Positions 54,871 to 63,768 of a stretch of 64,000 bases of DNA are shown here, piece by piece. Under the pieces are notes generated by a model that worked only from the letters and a program-made list of their open reading frames with translations, was not told the origin of the DNA and made no database searches. A program made the position numbers and the translations under genes. Location: the NCBI GenBank assembly GCA_017304675.1, contig JAFKLS010000020.1, forward strand, positions 196,724 through 260,723, given 5' to 3'. The stretch's first letter is position 1. Each line of letters begins with the position of its first letter. The stretch is from Sphingobacteriia bacterium. Lineage in GTDB: Bacteria > Bacteroidota > Bacteroidia > Chitinophagales > Chitinophagaceae.

Positions 54871-54908
54871 AAAGAGGCGCAGTTGATAAAAAATAATTGT
54901 GCCTCTTT
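54871..54908 (+). terminator. Terminator-like hairpin between the two lipoprotein genes
   Basis: AAAGAGGCGCA (54871-54881) pairs with TGTGCCTCTTT (54898-54908) with one G-U pair, followed by a short T-run. The hairpin ends 12 bases before the next ATG, so it may only partly stop transcription and could reduce expression of the phosphoesterase gene. Confidence 0.7.
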
Positions 54909-54920
54909 TATTTCTATATT

Positions 54921-56081
54921 ATGAAGAAGATATTTTTTGCTTTGTTATTACTTATTGTATCTGTACAAATAATAGGTTGTAAAAAAAGCAACCAAACCGG
55001 TACCGGTAACAATAATGGTATTGATAGTTTACCGATGCCTAATACTGTTTTTAAACAAGATACTGTGAGGGTGATGGCTTATAATATTTTGAATTATGGC
55101 GATGGATGCCAGGGTACAACCGCTTCTTTAAATACTTATTTCAAAACAATTATTGCATATAGTAAGCCGGATCTTCTGAGTTGTGAAAAAATAAATTCGT
55201 TTAACCCTTCACCCGGGGCCAATGGCAACCTGGCCGATGATATTGCTAACAATGTTTTAAACAGCTTATTTCCCAACAGCTACAGTTATGCAACAGCCAC
55301 AAATATCAGTGGCGGCAAAACAATGTCTGTGCTGTTTTATAATACACAAAAATTTACTTTCCTGAAAACGGTAACACTTGTAAACAACATCACCGATTTC
55401 AATTTATACAAGTTATATTATAAAGATGTAAACCTTAATATAACACATGATACCACTTTTCTGTATGTAGTGGTAAATCATACACAATCAGGTTCTGCAA
55501 GCGCTTCAAGAGACGTACAGGTAACACAAGAGATGGTTGCACTGAGAAGTAAGTTTCAATATTTCCCTAACCTTATTAATATGGGAGACTTTAATACATC
55601 AAATAGTTTTGAAGCAGGCTATTTATCTGTAATTGATAGCACCAATAATCAATTAAGAATGTATGACCCTCCTTATTACCCCGATCAGCAATTAACATAC
55701 CCCGGCAACTGGGATATTACACCATTTGTGGTTGCTCCATATTTAACAACATCAACAAGAGCATCTGGCACCAATCCCAATACCTGTGGTACCAGCGGAG
55801 GTGCTAAATCCTGGTTTGATCATATTTTTATTTCACCATGGATTGTAAATGGCAATAACTATATCCGGTACATGAACCATTCGTATCAAACCGTTGGCAA
55901 CGATGGCAACAGGCTGGGAACAGATATTAACAGCACAATACCTTCTGTCAACAATTCGGCACCCTCTAATGTTATTGATGCGTTGTTTCATCTATCAAAT
56001 AAATACCCGGTAATGCTATCATTAATCATTCAAGCAAATAGAAACGCCATCAGTCCACCTGATCCCGCTGAGAAAAATTAA
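54921..56081 (+). CDS. Endonuclease/exonuclease/phosphatase-family lipoprotein
   Basis: The ATG at 54921 gives 386 residues with a lipobox at Cys20 (QIIGC). A TTG eight codons earlier would disturb the signal. The EEP fold is seen in VRVMAYNILNYGDG, LLSCEKIN (metal-binding Glu), VVVNHTQSGSASAS (His), LINMGDFNTSNSFEA (Asp/Asn) and KSWFDHIFIS (final His). It should be a surface-bound nuclease or phosphoesterase. Together with the upstream TonB receptor it may release nutrients for import. Its stop overlaps the convergent lipase stop (TTAA, 56078-56081). Confidence 0.88.
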   Translation: MKKIFFALLLLIVSVQIIGCKKSNQTGTGNNNGIDSLPMPNTVFKQDTVRVMAYNILNYGDGCQGTTASLNTYFKTIIAYSKPDLLSCEKINSFNPSPGANGNLADDIANNVLNSLFPNSYSYATATNISGGKTMSVLFYNTQKFTFLKTVTLVNNITDFNLYKLYYKDVNLNITHDTTFLYVVVNHTQSGSASASRDVQVTQEMVALRSKFQYFPNLINMGDFNTSNSFEAGYLSVIDSTNNQLRMYDPPYYPDQQLTYPGNWDITPFVVAPYLTTSTRASGTNPNTCGTSGGAKSWFDHIFISPWIVNGNNYIRYMNHSYQTVGNDGNRLGTDINSTIPSVNNSAPSNVIDALFHLSNKYPVMLSLIIQANRNAISPPDPAEKN

Positions 56082-57181
56082 TTCTGCATATACCATTTCT
56101 TTACCAATAGGTAATAATTGTACATACCATGGTGCATGAAGATCTTATTTACATTATCTGCAAACATTTTATTGTATGCTTCGTCCTGTTGTAAAATAAC
56201 CGGTATACCTGCACGCATATAATTTGCACTTTCGGTATAAATCGGTTCTTTGAACTGTGGTAATATCTTTTTCACTTGCCCGTAAACCATTGTACCTAAA
56301 TATTTCTGATACGCCCGTTGTGATTTATCTGCCCTCCTGTTCATTTTATTATAAACACCATTCAAATACCACCGTACCAGCAATTTTTGTTTTTTTAAAA
56401 CAGGTTTAATATTTACGAAAGGATTAACCTGATTAAAATCGGCTATTCGCTGTGTGGTAAAAGGTGTTTCCGGCACCCAGTCTTTTGTATTTACTATGGT
56501 ATAAGACCAACCATTCCTGGTAATAAAATCGTAATCATATGCATAAAAAAGATTGCCCGGTTTAGGGGCAGCACTACAATAGGTTTTAAAATAAACATCA
56601 GCAGGCAGTTCTTTATTTTGTTGTAAATAATGCAAATAGGAAGTGGTTAAGAATGCCAAAGCGCCTCCCTGGCTATGCCCCATAATAATAAATTCTTTCA
56701 CCCCATTTGCATATTGTTCTTTTATTTTTTGAACAATGACAGGTGCAAGGTGTGCCAAACCAAGTGTCCAGCCAACATGTACCATAGCGGCAGGGTTATC
56801 TGCAAGCTGATAGTTGAAAAAAGTTGAATCATTTAATTGCAAGGTACCTTTCGCAGGAACCATAGCAGCATAAAAATTCTCCAGCCAACTGGCTGCGTTG
56901 TTTACTGTGCCCCTAATGCTAATTAAGGCAACATGAGCATCTTCCCTAAGCCATAAACTCCATTGGTTTTTTAGGCCAACTTCAGCAGACAGGTATATTT
57001 TTTTAAACTGCTTTGGCCTGGGTGTTTTATCAAAAGCATATCCGCTATCACTACCATGGTATGTTGTTGCACCTAAAGTTTCTATGTATTCAGCAGCATC
57101 AAAAAAAGGCTTTAAATATTGTTGTGCAGTAATTGTAGTGCAGATAATGATTGTTGCAAAAAGTAATCCTGTTTTCTTCAT
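56078..57181 (-). CDS. Secreted class 3 lipase-family alpha/beta hydrolase
   Basis: The ATG at 57181 (MKKTGLLFATIIICTTITAQ) gives 367 residues with a signal peptide. The TTG six codons earlier is rejected. The nucleophile elbow is GHSQG with S170, in IIMGHSQGGALAFLTTSYLHYL, and HVALISIRGT fits the oxyanion strand. This matches fungal-type lipase (class 3) proteins. The substrate is unknown. It starts 7 bases after the serine hydrolase stop, so the two secreted hydrolases are co-transcribed. Confidence 0.87.
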   Translation of the reverse strand: MKKTGLLFATIIICTTITAQQYLKPFFDAAEYIETLGATTYHGSDSGYAFDKTPRPKQFKKIYLSAEVGLKNQWSLWLREDAHVALISIRGTVNNAASWLENFYAAMVPAKGTLQLNDSTFFNYQLADNPAAMVHVGWTLGLAHLAPVIVQKIKEQYANGVKEFIIMGHSQGGALAFLTTSYLHYLQQNKELPADVYFKTYCSAAPKPGNLFYAYDYDFITRNGWSYTIVNTKDWVPETPFTTQRIADFNQVNPFVNIKPVLKKQKLLVRWYLNGVYNKMNRRADKSQRAYQKYLGTMVYGQVKKILPQFKEPIYTESANYMRAGIPVILQQDEAYNKMFADNVNKIFMHHGMYNYYLLVKKWYMQN

Positions 57182-57188
57182 AGCATAA

Positions 57189-58409
57189 TTATTTATCAAA
57201 AGCGCTCAGCAACCGTTTAACAAACCCATCCATCGCATTGTTTTCTATCCATCTTACCACAGCCACCAATTCATGTTTACGATCTACATAGATCATATTG
57301 GTGCCATTGCCAATGTGCACAAAAACTTCTTCAGATGCCGAGGGCAACAATTTTTTTTCTGTGTTGAGAAAATAGTTCATAAAGCCATATCCCGGATTTG
57401 CTTTGGTAGGTGTTGTTGCCATTTGAAGCCATTTTTCGGAAAGAAGTTGTTTCCCATTCCAGTTCCCTTTGTTTAAAGTTAGCCAGCCAAAACGAGCCAT
57501 ATCGTATGCATTAATAAACATACCTCCTCCAAAATGGCCTCCACCACTTACAGATTGAATCAACTTTCCGTCTAAAACAATCCAGGAATTTCTATAACCC
57601 GTCCAATGCCATGAATTGCTGGCACCAATAGGTTGCATAATATTTTCACGTAGTACATCTGGCAGGGGTTTGTGCCAAACACAGGTGGCAGCCAAAGCCA
57701 ATGCATTTACGCGGGTATCGTTGTATTTCCAAACAGCTCCGGGTTCATTTCTCAATCGTGTTAGCCATTCGTTTGGTTTATCGGCAGGCCTGTCCGCCCA
57801 ATCGGGCTTGCCCCATAGCGTGCCTTCCCAATCACTTGTTTGGCGAAGCATATGATCCCATGTTATTTTTTGGTTGTGAGCCGAAGCAAATAAGTTTATC
57901 AGCTGTGGCCTGCCAATATCATCCGGGCTTCTGTATACCTGTTCATTATAAGGCTCTATCAAAGGAACATAACCTGCAATAGCATCGTCCAAATTTTTAA
58001 TCATTCCTTTATCGTAAGCCAGGCCTATTACAGCAGATAAAAAACTTTTTGTTACGCTATGTGTTTGATCTGGCCTGTTCGGTTCTCCCCATTCGGCAAT
58101 AATATATCCTTTGTAAACAATAACACCTGTAGGTGCACCCCTTTCTGCAAAAGGGCCAATACCATCGCTAAAAGGCTCTTTACCAAAACTCATGGCCTGC
58201 GCCAGTTCCTGGTTACGTGGAAGTTTTGCTTCGTTGGCGATGGCAAATTGAATGGCTTCTGCAATTTTAGCACTATCTAATCCAAGGCTTCTCGCAGGTC
58301 TTTGCTCCCATTGATTGGCGGGAGGAAAATATACAGGAGGTTTTTGTGAAAAGGTTTGTACGCAAAAAAAGAAGGCTGCAAAAAAGTGAATCGTCTTTTT
58401 CATGAGCAT
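57189..58409 (-). CDS. Secreted serine hydrolase, beta-lactamase/class C-like
   Basis: The 406-residue protein has a signal peptide (MKKTIHFFAAFFFCVQTFSQ, if Met3 at 58403 is the start). The SxxK motif is S118-V-T-K121 in THSVTKSFLSAVIGL, the Tyr motif is in WKYNDTRVNALALA, and the third motif region is GGGHFGGGMFINAYDMARFGWL. It belongs to the penicillin-binding/esterase (Pfam Beta-lactamase) family. Many members are esterases or peptidases, so antibiotic resistance should not be assumed. It is the first of two co-transcribed secreted hydrolase genes. Confidence 0.88.
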   Translation of the reverse strand: MLMKKTIHFFAAFFFCVQTFSQKPPVYFPPANQWEQRPARSLGLDSAKIAEAIQFAIANEAKLPRNQELAQAMSFGKEPFSDGIGPFAERGAPTGVIVYKGYIIAEWGEPNRPDQTHSVTKSFLSAVIGLAYDKGMIKNLDDAIAGYVPLIEPYNEQVYRSPDDIGRPQLINLFASAHNQKITWDHMLRQTSDWEGTLWGKPDWADRPADKPNEWLTRLRNEPGAVWKYNDTRVNALALAATCVWHKPLPDVLRENIMQPIGASNSWHWTGYRNSWIVLDGKLIQSVSGGGHFGGGMFINAYDMARFGWLTLNKGNWNGKQLLSEKWLQMATTPTKANPGYGFMNYFLNTEKKLLPSASEEVFVHIGNGTNMIYVDRKHELVAVVRWIENNAMDGFVKRLLSAFDK

Positions 58410-58480
58410 GAAAATAGCTAAAACAGTGCATAGAAGAGCCGAATGGAATGGCTATTTTTAACTAAGAAAGTTGTGCAGGT

Positions 58481-59005
58481 TTAGAAAGGAACAGCAGTAT
58501 AGCTATAATACTTCCCATCCCATATATATATTTTATCAGTAGTGTTATCGGCTCTGCCCACCAGCCAGTCCTTCCCTTCAACAGCACTCTTTAGCACAAT
58601 AGGATAATCTTTTTTACCAGTAGTTTCCCATTTGCCTGCTTTTTTTTCGCCATAAGCCTCCCAGTAGTAAGTGCCATCATTATTAATAATTAACGGCTGT
58701 TTCTTTTCAGTACCTGCACTGGTAGTGGTGGTGGTGGTGTTAGTAGCGATATCGGTTGTTTGATAGCTGGCCCCCGTAACACCGCTTCTCCATTTACGAA
58801 TGAAAAACTTCAGGTCTGCTGATTTGACAATAGTTTTGTTTTGAAGGTTTGTGGCATTATCTTTTTTTTGATCGTTTGTATTTAGAGTCTTTGCCTGGTA
58901 AGGTGCTATTTCCTTTGCCTTATATTCCTGCATTTGTGCGGTTCCAAAATTTGCCAACATAAAACATATTGCCATAGCAATGGCTGTGGTGTAAAGTTTT
59001 CTCAT
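58481..59005 (-). CDS. Secreted protein of unknown function
   Basis: The ATG at 59005 (MRKLYTTAIAMAICFMLANFGTAQ) gives 174 residues with a clear signal peptide. A TTG 13 codons earlier is rejected. The mature part has a Lys/Asn/Thr-rich linker and a small beta-rich domain (KFFIRKWRSGV, NNDGTYYWEAYGEKKAGKWETT, DKIYIWDGKYYSYTAVPF) that could be a lipocalin-like or META-like fold. I do not recognise a family. It appears monocistronic. Confidence 0.68.
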   Translation of the reverse strand: MRKLYTTAIAMAICFMLANFGTAQMQEYKAKEIAPYQAKTLNTNDQKKDNATNLQNKTIVKSADLKFFIRKWRSGVTGASYQTTDIATNTTTTTTSAGTEKKQPLIINNDGTYYWEAYGEKKAGKWETTGKKDYPIVLKSAVEGKDWLVGRADNTTDKIYIWDGKYYSYTAVPF

Positions 59006-59049
59006 AAAACAAATTTTAATAAAAATAAATAAAAACAAAATCAAATAAA

Positions 59050-59078
59050 AATCCCGCCAATAGATTACCGGCGGGATT
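59050..59078 (-). terminator. Leftward terminator after lpd
   Basis: AATCCCGCC (59050-59058) pairs with GGCGGGATT (59070-59078). On the minus strand it runs into TTTTT. It lies 25 bases past the dihydrolipoyl dehydrogenase stop. Confidence 0.85.
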
Positions 59079-59103
59079 GATATGTTGAATATTACTACAG
59101 TTC

Positions 59104-60510
59104 TTAAATGTCTATGGCTTCACCATATGCAGCGGCAGTGGCTTCTTTCACTGCTTCGCTCATAGTTGGGTGCGGATGAATAGCGTTTAATATTTCATGA
59201 GCCGTTGTTTCTAATTTTCTGGCAACAGAAACCTCAGCAATCATTTCAGTAACATTAGCACCAATCATATGGCAACCCAAGAATTCACCATATTTAGCAT
59301 CGTAAATTACTTTAACAAAGCCTTCTGTAGCGCCTGCTGCACTTGCTTTTCCGCTGGCCATAAAAGGAAACTTACCCACTTTTACTTCATACCCTGCTTC
59401 TTTTGCTGCCTTTTCGGTATAGCCTACGCTTGCAATTTCCGGAGTGCAGTAAGTACATCCCGGAACATTGTTATAATCTATGGTGTCTGGTAAATGATGG
59501 TGTTTCTTTTCCATATAGGCCATATGTTCTGCCGCATTAATTCCTTCTTTGGCAGCTACATGCGCCAGTGCCTGGCCAGGAGAACAATCGCCAATTGCAT
59601 AAATACCGGGCACATTGGTTTGTTGGTATTTGTCTACAATAATTTTCCCTTTTTCAGTTTTAATACCATTCTCTTCCAATCCAATATTTTCAATATTAGA
59701 TACCACACCAACTGCACTTAATACAATGTCTGCTTCCAATACTATGGTGCTGCCATCCTGTTTTTTTACAAGGGCTTTAACACCTGCTCCACTTGTATCA
59801 ACACTTTCAACAGAGGCATTGGTCATTATATCAATACCCTGTTTCTTATATTGTTTTTCTAATTCTTTACTGATATCCTCATCTTCAACGGGTACAATTC
59901 TGGGCATAAACTCAACAATGGTAACTTTTGTTCCCATACTATTGTATACGTATGCAAATTCAACACCAATAGCGCCACTGCCTACAATGATCATGCTTTT
60001 AGGTTGTACCGGCAATACCATTGCTTCTCTGTAGCCTATTACTTTTTTGCCATCTTGTTTTAAGTTGGGCAATTCACGGCTACGGCCTCCGGTTGCAATA
60101 ACAATATATTTTGCATCCACTATTTTTTTGCTGCCATCGGCGGCAGTTACTTCTACTTTCCCTTTAGATGCCACTTTCCCATAGCCCATGATCACATCTA
60201 TCTTATTCTTCTTCATCAGAAACTGAACACCTTTGCTCATTTTATCGGCTACGCCGCGGCTGCGTTTAATAACCGCTCCAAAATCTGCACTGCCACTGGC
60301 AGTGATACCATAATCAGCAGCATGTTTCAGATATTCATATACCTGGGCGCTTTTTAATAACGCCTTGGTAGGAATACAACCCCAGTTTAAACAGATACCT
60401 CCCAAACTTTCTTTTTCTATAACGGCCACTTTAAAGCCTAACTGAGAAGCACGGATAGCAGCAGGATACCCTCCGGGGCCGCTACCAATAACAATTACAT
60501 CGTATGACAT
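59104..60510 (-). CDS. lpdA: Dihydrolipoyl dehydrogenase
   Basis: The 468-residue flavoprotein has the FAD motif VIGSGPGGYPAAI, the redox disulfide C40/C45 in GGICLNWGCIPTKALL, the NAD motif IVGSGAIGVEFAYVYNSMG, the second FAD motif GIYAIGDCSPG and the C-terminal active-site HPHPTMSEAV. It reoxidises lipoamide in the pyruvate, 2-oxoglutarate or branched-chain dehydrogenase complexes or the glycine cleavage system. The partner E1/E2 genes are not adjacent. It has its own terminator and is probably monocistronic. Confidence 0.96.
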   Translation of the reverse strand: MSYDVIVIGSGPGGYPAAIRASQLGFKVAVIEKESLGGICLNWGCIPTKALLKSAQVYEYLKHAADYGITASGSADFGAVIKRSRGVADKMSKGVQFLMKKNKIDVIMGYGKVASKGKVEVTAADGSKKIVDAKYIVIATGGRSRELPNLKQDGKKVIGYREAMVLPVQPKSMIIVGSGAIGVEFAYVYNSMGTKVTIVEFMPRIVPVEDEDISKELEKQYKKQGIDIMTNASVESVDTSGAGVKALVKKQDGSTIVLEADIVLSAVGVVSNIENIGLEENGIKTEKGKIIVDKYQQTNVPGIYAIGDCSPGQALAHVAAKEGINAAEHMAYMEKKHHHLPDTIDYNNVPGCTYCTPEIASVGYTEKAAKEAGYEVKVGKFPFMASGKASAAGATEGFVKVIYDAKYGEFLGCHMIGANVTEMIAEVSVARKLETTAHEILNAIHPHPTMSEAVKEATAAAYGEAIDI

Positions 60511-60622
60511 ACTCTTTATGATTTAATTTTTTGATTGTACATGAAGACCGGGAAAACGATCTTACTGCAAATCGGAGTGCGAAAATACGTTCATCAGCTC
60601 AAATCGAAAAAAAAGGGTTGTT

Positions 60623-61438
60623 TTACTCGAAGTAAACCCTAACTGTATGGTAAAACCATTTGTATTGTGTGCTTTGTATTTGATGATCTGCAATTTCATT
60701 ATAACGCTTTAGCCCGAATAACCCGGCCATATTGCCTTTGTTAATAGCTATTTCCAGGTACCCGGCTGCATTGAAAAAAGCCACCATTTCAGATTCATTT
60801 ACGGCGCCGTAATGCTCTTTAATGGTATCGATTGATTCGTCTCTTTTAAACAAAATTTTAAAGCTCCTGCCTTTTCTGTTCGCTTCAAATTCTTCTTTTG
60901 TAATGTTAATAATTACATTTTCGAAATGATCAATAAATAATATCTGGCCTTCCATCCAATTATTCCCAATGGTTGGTTTTAAAGATACCCGTTCTAATAA
61001 TTTATCGTTTGTTTGCATTTGCCCCCACCCTTCTTTTACGGTATCCCGAATGGTATTGGCAATTGTTTGCGTAATAGCAAGGATATGGGCCTGCTGTGTA
61101 GGAAAGCTGATTATTTTGAAAGAGGAAGGCAGAGATCCGAAGACCAGGCCAATAATACCATTGTCCGGACATATCACCCATTGGTTATTCACCCGGGCCA
61201 TGATGAATCTTTTATTACCTGAAAATGCATCGAGTAATATAATATGAAAAGTATCTGGCGGATAATATGGAAATGCATTGCCGCAAACATACGCTGCATG
61301 CGCATAATTAAATGGCAGCAGGTAATGTGTAATATCTGTAACAGAAATATTGTTTACTGATTGAAGCAGTTGCCCTTTAATGGCTCCAACAATATAATCT
61401 TGTTGTCCGATATCTGTAGATAATGTTACAATAGGCAT
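60623..61438 (-). CDS. SAM hydroxide adenosyltransferase (DUF62/SAM_adeno_trans family)
   Basis: The 271-residue protein starts IVTLSTDIGQQDYIVGAIKGQL and has VTDITHYLLPFNYAHAAYVCGNAFPYYPPDTFHIILLDAF, VICPDNGIIGLVFG and GQILFIDHFENVIINIT, the blocks of the fluorinase-related family. Members cleave S-adenosylmethionine to adenosine and methionine with water/hydroxide. A fluorinase or chlorinase role is unlikely because those have extra loops and rare distribution. It lies 30 bases after the SDR gene stop on the same strand. Confidence 0.9.
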   Translation of the reverse strand: MPIVTLSTDIGQQDYIVGAIKGQLLQSVNNISVTDITHYLLPFNYAHAAYVCGNAFPYYPPDTFHIILLDAFSGNKRFIMARVNNQWVICPDNGIIGLVFGSLPSSFKIISFPTQQAHILAITQTIANTIRDTVKEGWGQMQTNDKLLERVSLKPTIGNNWMEGQILFIDHFENVIINITKEEFEANRKGRSFKILFKRDESIDTIKEHYGAVNESEMVAFFNAAGYLEIAINKGNMAGLFGLKRYNEIADHQIQSTQYKWFYHTVRVYFE

Positions 61439-61467
61439 GCTTCTCAGAAACGTTAAACTTGTTATCC

Positions 61468-62274
61468 TTACTTAATAAGTACCCCGCCTTTAAAGAAAAA
61501 TTTTCTTACCAGTTTATCTGCCAGCGCCGGAAAAAAACGGTTAAAAAAAACAGTTTGTTTACCTTGAAAAGTAAGCACAATTGTTCTTTTTCTATTTTCA
61601 ATGGCCTGGGCAATATGTATGGCACACTCTTCGGCACTCATCATTTTAGATTCATCCATGGGTGTTTCTCCAAAAGACCTGCCTTCTTTGTTTAAAGCAG
61701 CATTTCGTATATTAGAAGTGGTAAAACCGGGGCATACCCACATTACATTAACTCCTGTATCCAACAACTCCGTTCTTAAAGCCTCTAACCATCCGTTCAC
61801 TGCAAATTTAGAAGCAGAATAGCCACTTCTTCCGGGCAACCCTCTATAGCCTGCAATGGATGAAACGCCTACAATTGTGCCTTTATTTTTAATAATATGG
61901 TTTAAACAAAATTTGGTGCAATAAACGGTGCCCCAAAAATTAATGTCCATTACTTTTCTAATTGCATCTAAATGAACATCCTGCACCAGGGCACGCATAG
62001 ACACGCCGGCATTATTAATTAAAATATCTATGGTACCATAAAGTTTAATGGTTGCGTTTATGAAATTTTCGCAATCCTGTTCATTGCTTACATCTGCAGC
62101 ATAAATCATTAAAGGGCGGCCGGCATGAATTTTCTGAAGCTGATTCAGTTTATCAAAATTTCTTCCGCAGGTAGCTACTTTAGCACCATTCATCAGGTAT
62201 AATTCTACCAATGCTTTGCCAATGCCTTCTGAGCCTCCTGTTATCACAACAACTTTATTTGTAACGGGTAACAT
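61468..62274 (-). CDS. Short-chain dehydrogenase/reductase
   Basis: The 268-residue SDR has the cofactor motif TGGSEGIGKALVEL (about residues 12-25), NNAG, the catalytic Ser in GVSSIAGYRG and YSASK. The C-terminal region is basic with a hydrophobic patch (VFFNRFFPALADKLVRKFFF) as in membrane-associated DHRS7-like SDRs. The substrate is unknown. It is the first of two leftward genes, with the SAM hydroxide adenosyltransferase next. Confidence 0.92.
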   Translation of the reverse strand: MLPVTNKVVVITGGSEGIGKALVELYLMNGAKVATCGRNFDKLNQLQKIHAGRPLMIYAADVSNEQDCENFINATIKLYGTIDILINNAGVSMRALVQDVHLDAIRKVMDINFWGTVYCTKFCLNHIIKNKGTIVGVSSIAGYRGLPGRSGYSASKFAVNGWLEALRTELLDTGVNVMWVCPGFTTSNIRNAALNKEGRSFGETPMDESKMMSAEECAIHIAQAIENRKRTIVLTFQGKQTVFFNRFFPALADKLVRKFFFKGGVLIK

Positions 62275-62363
62275 GTAATAAATTATAGCAACAAAAATAA
62301 GCCGCCACTTTTACATTATAACAGTTTAAAAAATAAAGAATATGAGAAAAAAAAGAATAAAAA

Positions 62364-62394
62364 TTTGGTACAAATATTAATTCCCCTATTTTTG
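62364..62394 (+). promoter_or_regulatory. Bacteroidota promoter for tRNA-Lys
   Basis: TTTG (62364-62367) and TATTTTTG (62387-62394) match the -33 and -7 consensus elements with a 19-bp spacer. Transcription would start near 62400, about 15 bases before the tRNA. Confidence 0.75.
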
Positions 62395-62415
62395 CACTCC
62401 CAAATAAACGAGGTT

Positions 62416-62491
62416 GATCTCGTAGCTCAGTTGGTAGAGCACAACACTTTTAATGTTGGGGCCCTGGGTTCGAGTCCCAGCGGGATCACCA
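62416..62491 (+). tRNA. tRNA-Lys (anticodon UUU)
   Basis: A complete cloverleaf is seen. The acceptor stem is GATCTCG/CGGGATC, the D arm carries AGTTGGTA, and the anticodon stem CAACA/TGTTG holds loop CTTTTAA with anticodon TTT at 62449-62451. The T arm carries GGTTCGAGTCC. The discriminator A is at 62488, and CCA is encoded at 62489-62491. It stands alone, with its own promoter and terminator. Confidence 0.97.
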
Positions 62492-62500
62492 CTAAATCTT

Positions 62501-62536
62501 AAAAGCCTTGACAGTATTCACTTTCAGGGCTTTTTT
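62501..62536 (+). terminator. Terminator after tRNA-Lys
   Basis: AAAAGCCTTGA (62501-62511) pairs with TCAGGGCTTTT (62524-62534) including one G-U, followed by a T-run. Confidence 0.85.
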
Positions 62537-63305
62537 GTTTTCAATGGCAACCAGTTTTTTCAAGCATCTCCGGCTTCTGTATTTTTAGCATTTCGTACAT
62601 GCCGCAGAGTATCTTTCTAAAACTTAAAACAGGCTGAAGTTAACGATAAATTAAGCTATTAGTGTTGCATATTTTCAGCATTTACCGTAATATAATATGG
62701 TTATTTTTTGAGAAGAAATTTCAAATAGAAAAGCATGTGCAATATAAGGTGTTTGCATATTTATATTATACCCGATAAGTTAGTGTGCGATAATAACCTA
62801 AACTATATTTTCTACCTTTTACAATAACGCCCCGCTTTACAGTATAATTTGTATTAATGGATAAGTTGAAATGTTAAAAAATTGGATAAGCAGATTGTGC
62901 TGCTAAGAAAGAGAAAAATTTGTTGCGGGCATGTCTGGCTGGCCTCATTTGCTTTACTTTAATACGTGTTATCTACTGTATAGCCAATGCCGACATACCC
63001 CACAAAATTCCAAATCAATTGATTATTTAATAAAGTATCATTATTACGCATATTAACTTGTTCATATTCAAATAAGTATTTACTTTTAAAGCAGCTTTAA
63101 CGATTAGCAACCCCCATCGGCGTAAAACCAATCCATCGAAATTGATATTGATTGCTCAGCAACAGTTTTAGCTGTGACTGAGAGAGCTGTGCTTTGTATT
63201 GATGTTCGATTTACGCAACTATCAATACAAAAAACGCAATTAATAGCATATGAAAATCAACCTATTATTTTTAACCTTATTAACACCACTTGCGTATATT
63301 TAGGT
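62537..63305. other. Non-coding stretch between tRNA-Lys and the cassette-like region
   Basis: No convincing gene is seen in 770 bp. Visible structures are a perfect inverted repeat, TTTGTATTGAT (63193-63203) and ATCAATACAAA (63221-63231), and a weaker hairpin around 63152-63178. TACGCAA (63212-63218) can pair with TTGCGTA (63290-63296) just before the core site at 63306. Part of this may be a decayed cassette recombination site. Confidence 0.45.
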
Positions 63306-63315
63306 GTTGTACGCA
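63306..63315 (+). other. Candidate cassette boundary (R'-like core site)
   Basis: GTTGTACGCA here is the exact reverse complement of TGCGTACAAC at 63768-63777. In integron cassettes the 7-bp core GTTRRRY at the left edge and RYYYAAC inside the attC at the right edge are complementary in this way. GTTGTAC differs from the core consensus at one base. Confidence 0.45.
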
Positions 63316-63381
63316 AAAAAGTTACATTGCCATATAACTGAAATATAAATTTTAATGCCCTACTCATTTAAAAAAGTCTAG

Positions 63382-63750
63382 ATGAAATTTACAAAACTTG
63401 TTCCAAATGTATTTTTTGAAAACATTCAAGATGGACTTAATCTTTTTGTTGACTGTTTAGAATTTTCTATTGGCTATAATGACTTATGTTCTGAAAATCC
63501 ATGCTGTGTTGTTCAAAAAGACATGTTATCTGTATTCTTATTCCAAAATAAAGAATATGCTGACAAAGACAGACCAGAATTTAGACTTCATACCGACAAT
63601 ATTGAAGATGTTTATGAAAAAGTTTCTAAGACACATCCACATTTTTTACATCCCAACTTAAATAAGATAACACTTCGACCTTGGGGAGCTAATGAGTTTG
63701 CGTTGAGGGACAGCACAAACGTATGTGTTATAATTCAACAATGGAATTAA
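63382..63750 (+). CDS. VOC-family (glyoxalase/bleomycin-resistance-like) protein in a cassette-like unit
   Basis: The 122-residue protein has the paired beta-alpha-beta-beta-beta look of VOC proteins: LVPNVFFENIQDGLNLFVDCLEF at the start, LSVFLFQNKEYADKDRPEFRLHTDNIEDVYEKV in the middle and LRPWGANEFALRDSTNVCVIIQQ at the end. It is more A+T rich than its neighbours on the left and has no recognisable promoter of its own. It lies between the core site at 63306 and the attC-like site at 63769, as a single-gene cassette would. The ligand or resistance role is unknown. Confidence 0.8.
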   Translation: MKFTKLVPNVFFENIQDGLNLFVDCLEFSIGYNDLCSENPCCVVQKDMLSVFLFQNKEYADKDRPEFRLHTDNIEDVYEKVSKTHPHFLHPNLNKITLRPWGANEFALRDSTNVCVIIQQWN

Positions 63751-63768
63751 TGACAAAATAAATACAAT

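Noticed and set aside
57189..58409. Class C beta-lactamase giving antibiotic resistance
   Set aside because: Only the general SxxK/YxN layout is present. Most such secreted Bacteroidota proteins are esterases or peptidases, and there is no resistance context.
60623..61438. Fluorinase or chlorinase
   Set aside because: The protein matches the common SAM hydroxide adenosyltransferase family, and the extra loop and genetic context of halogenases are absent.
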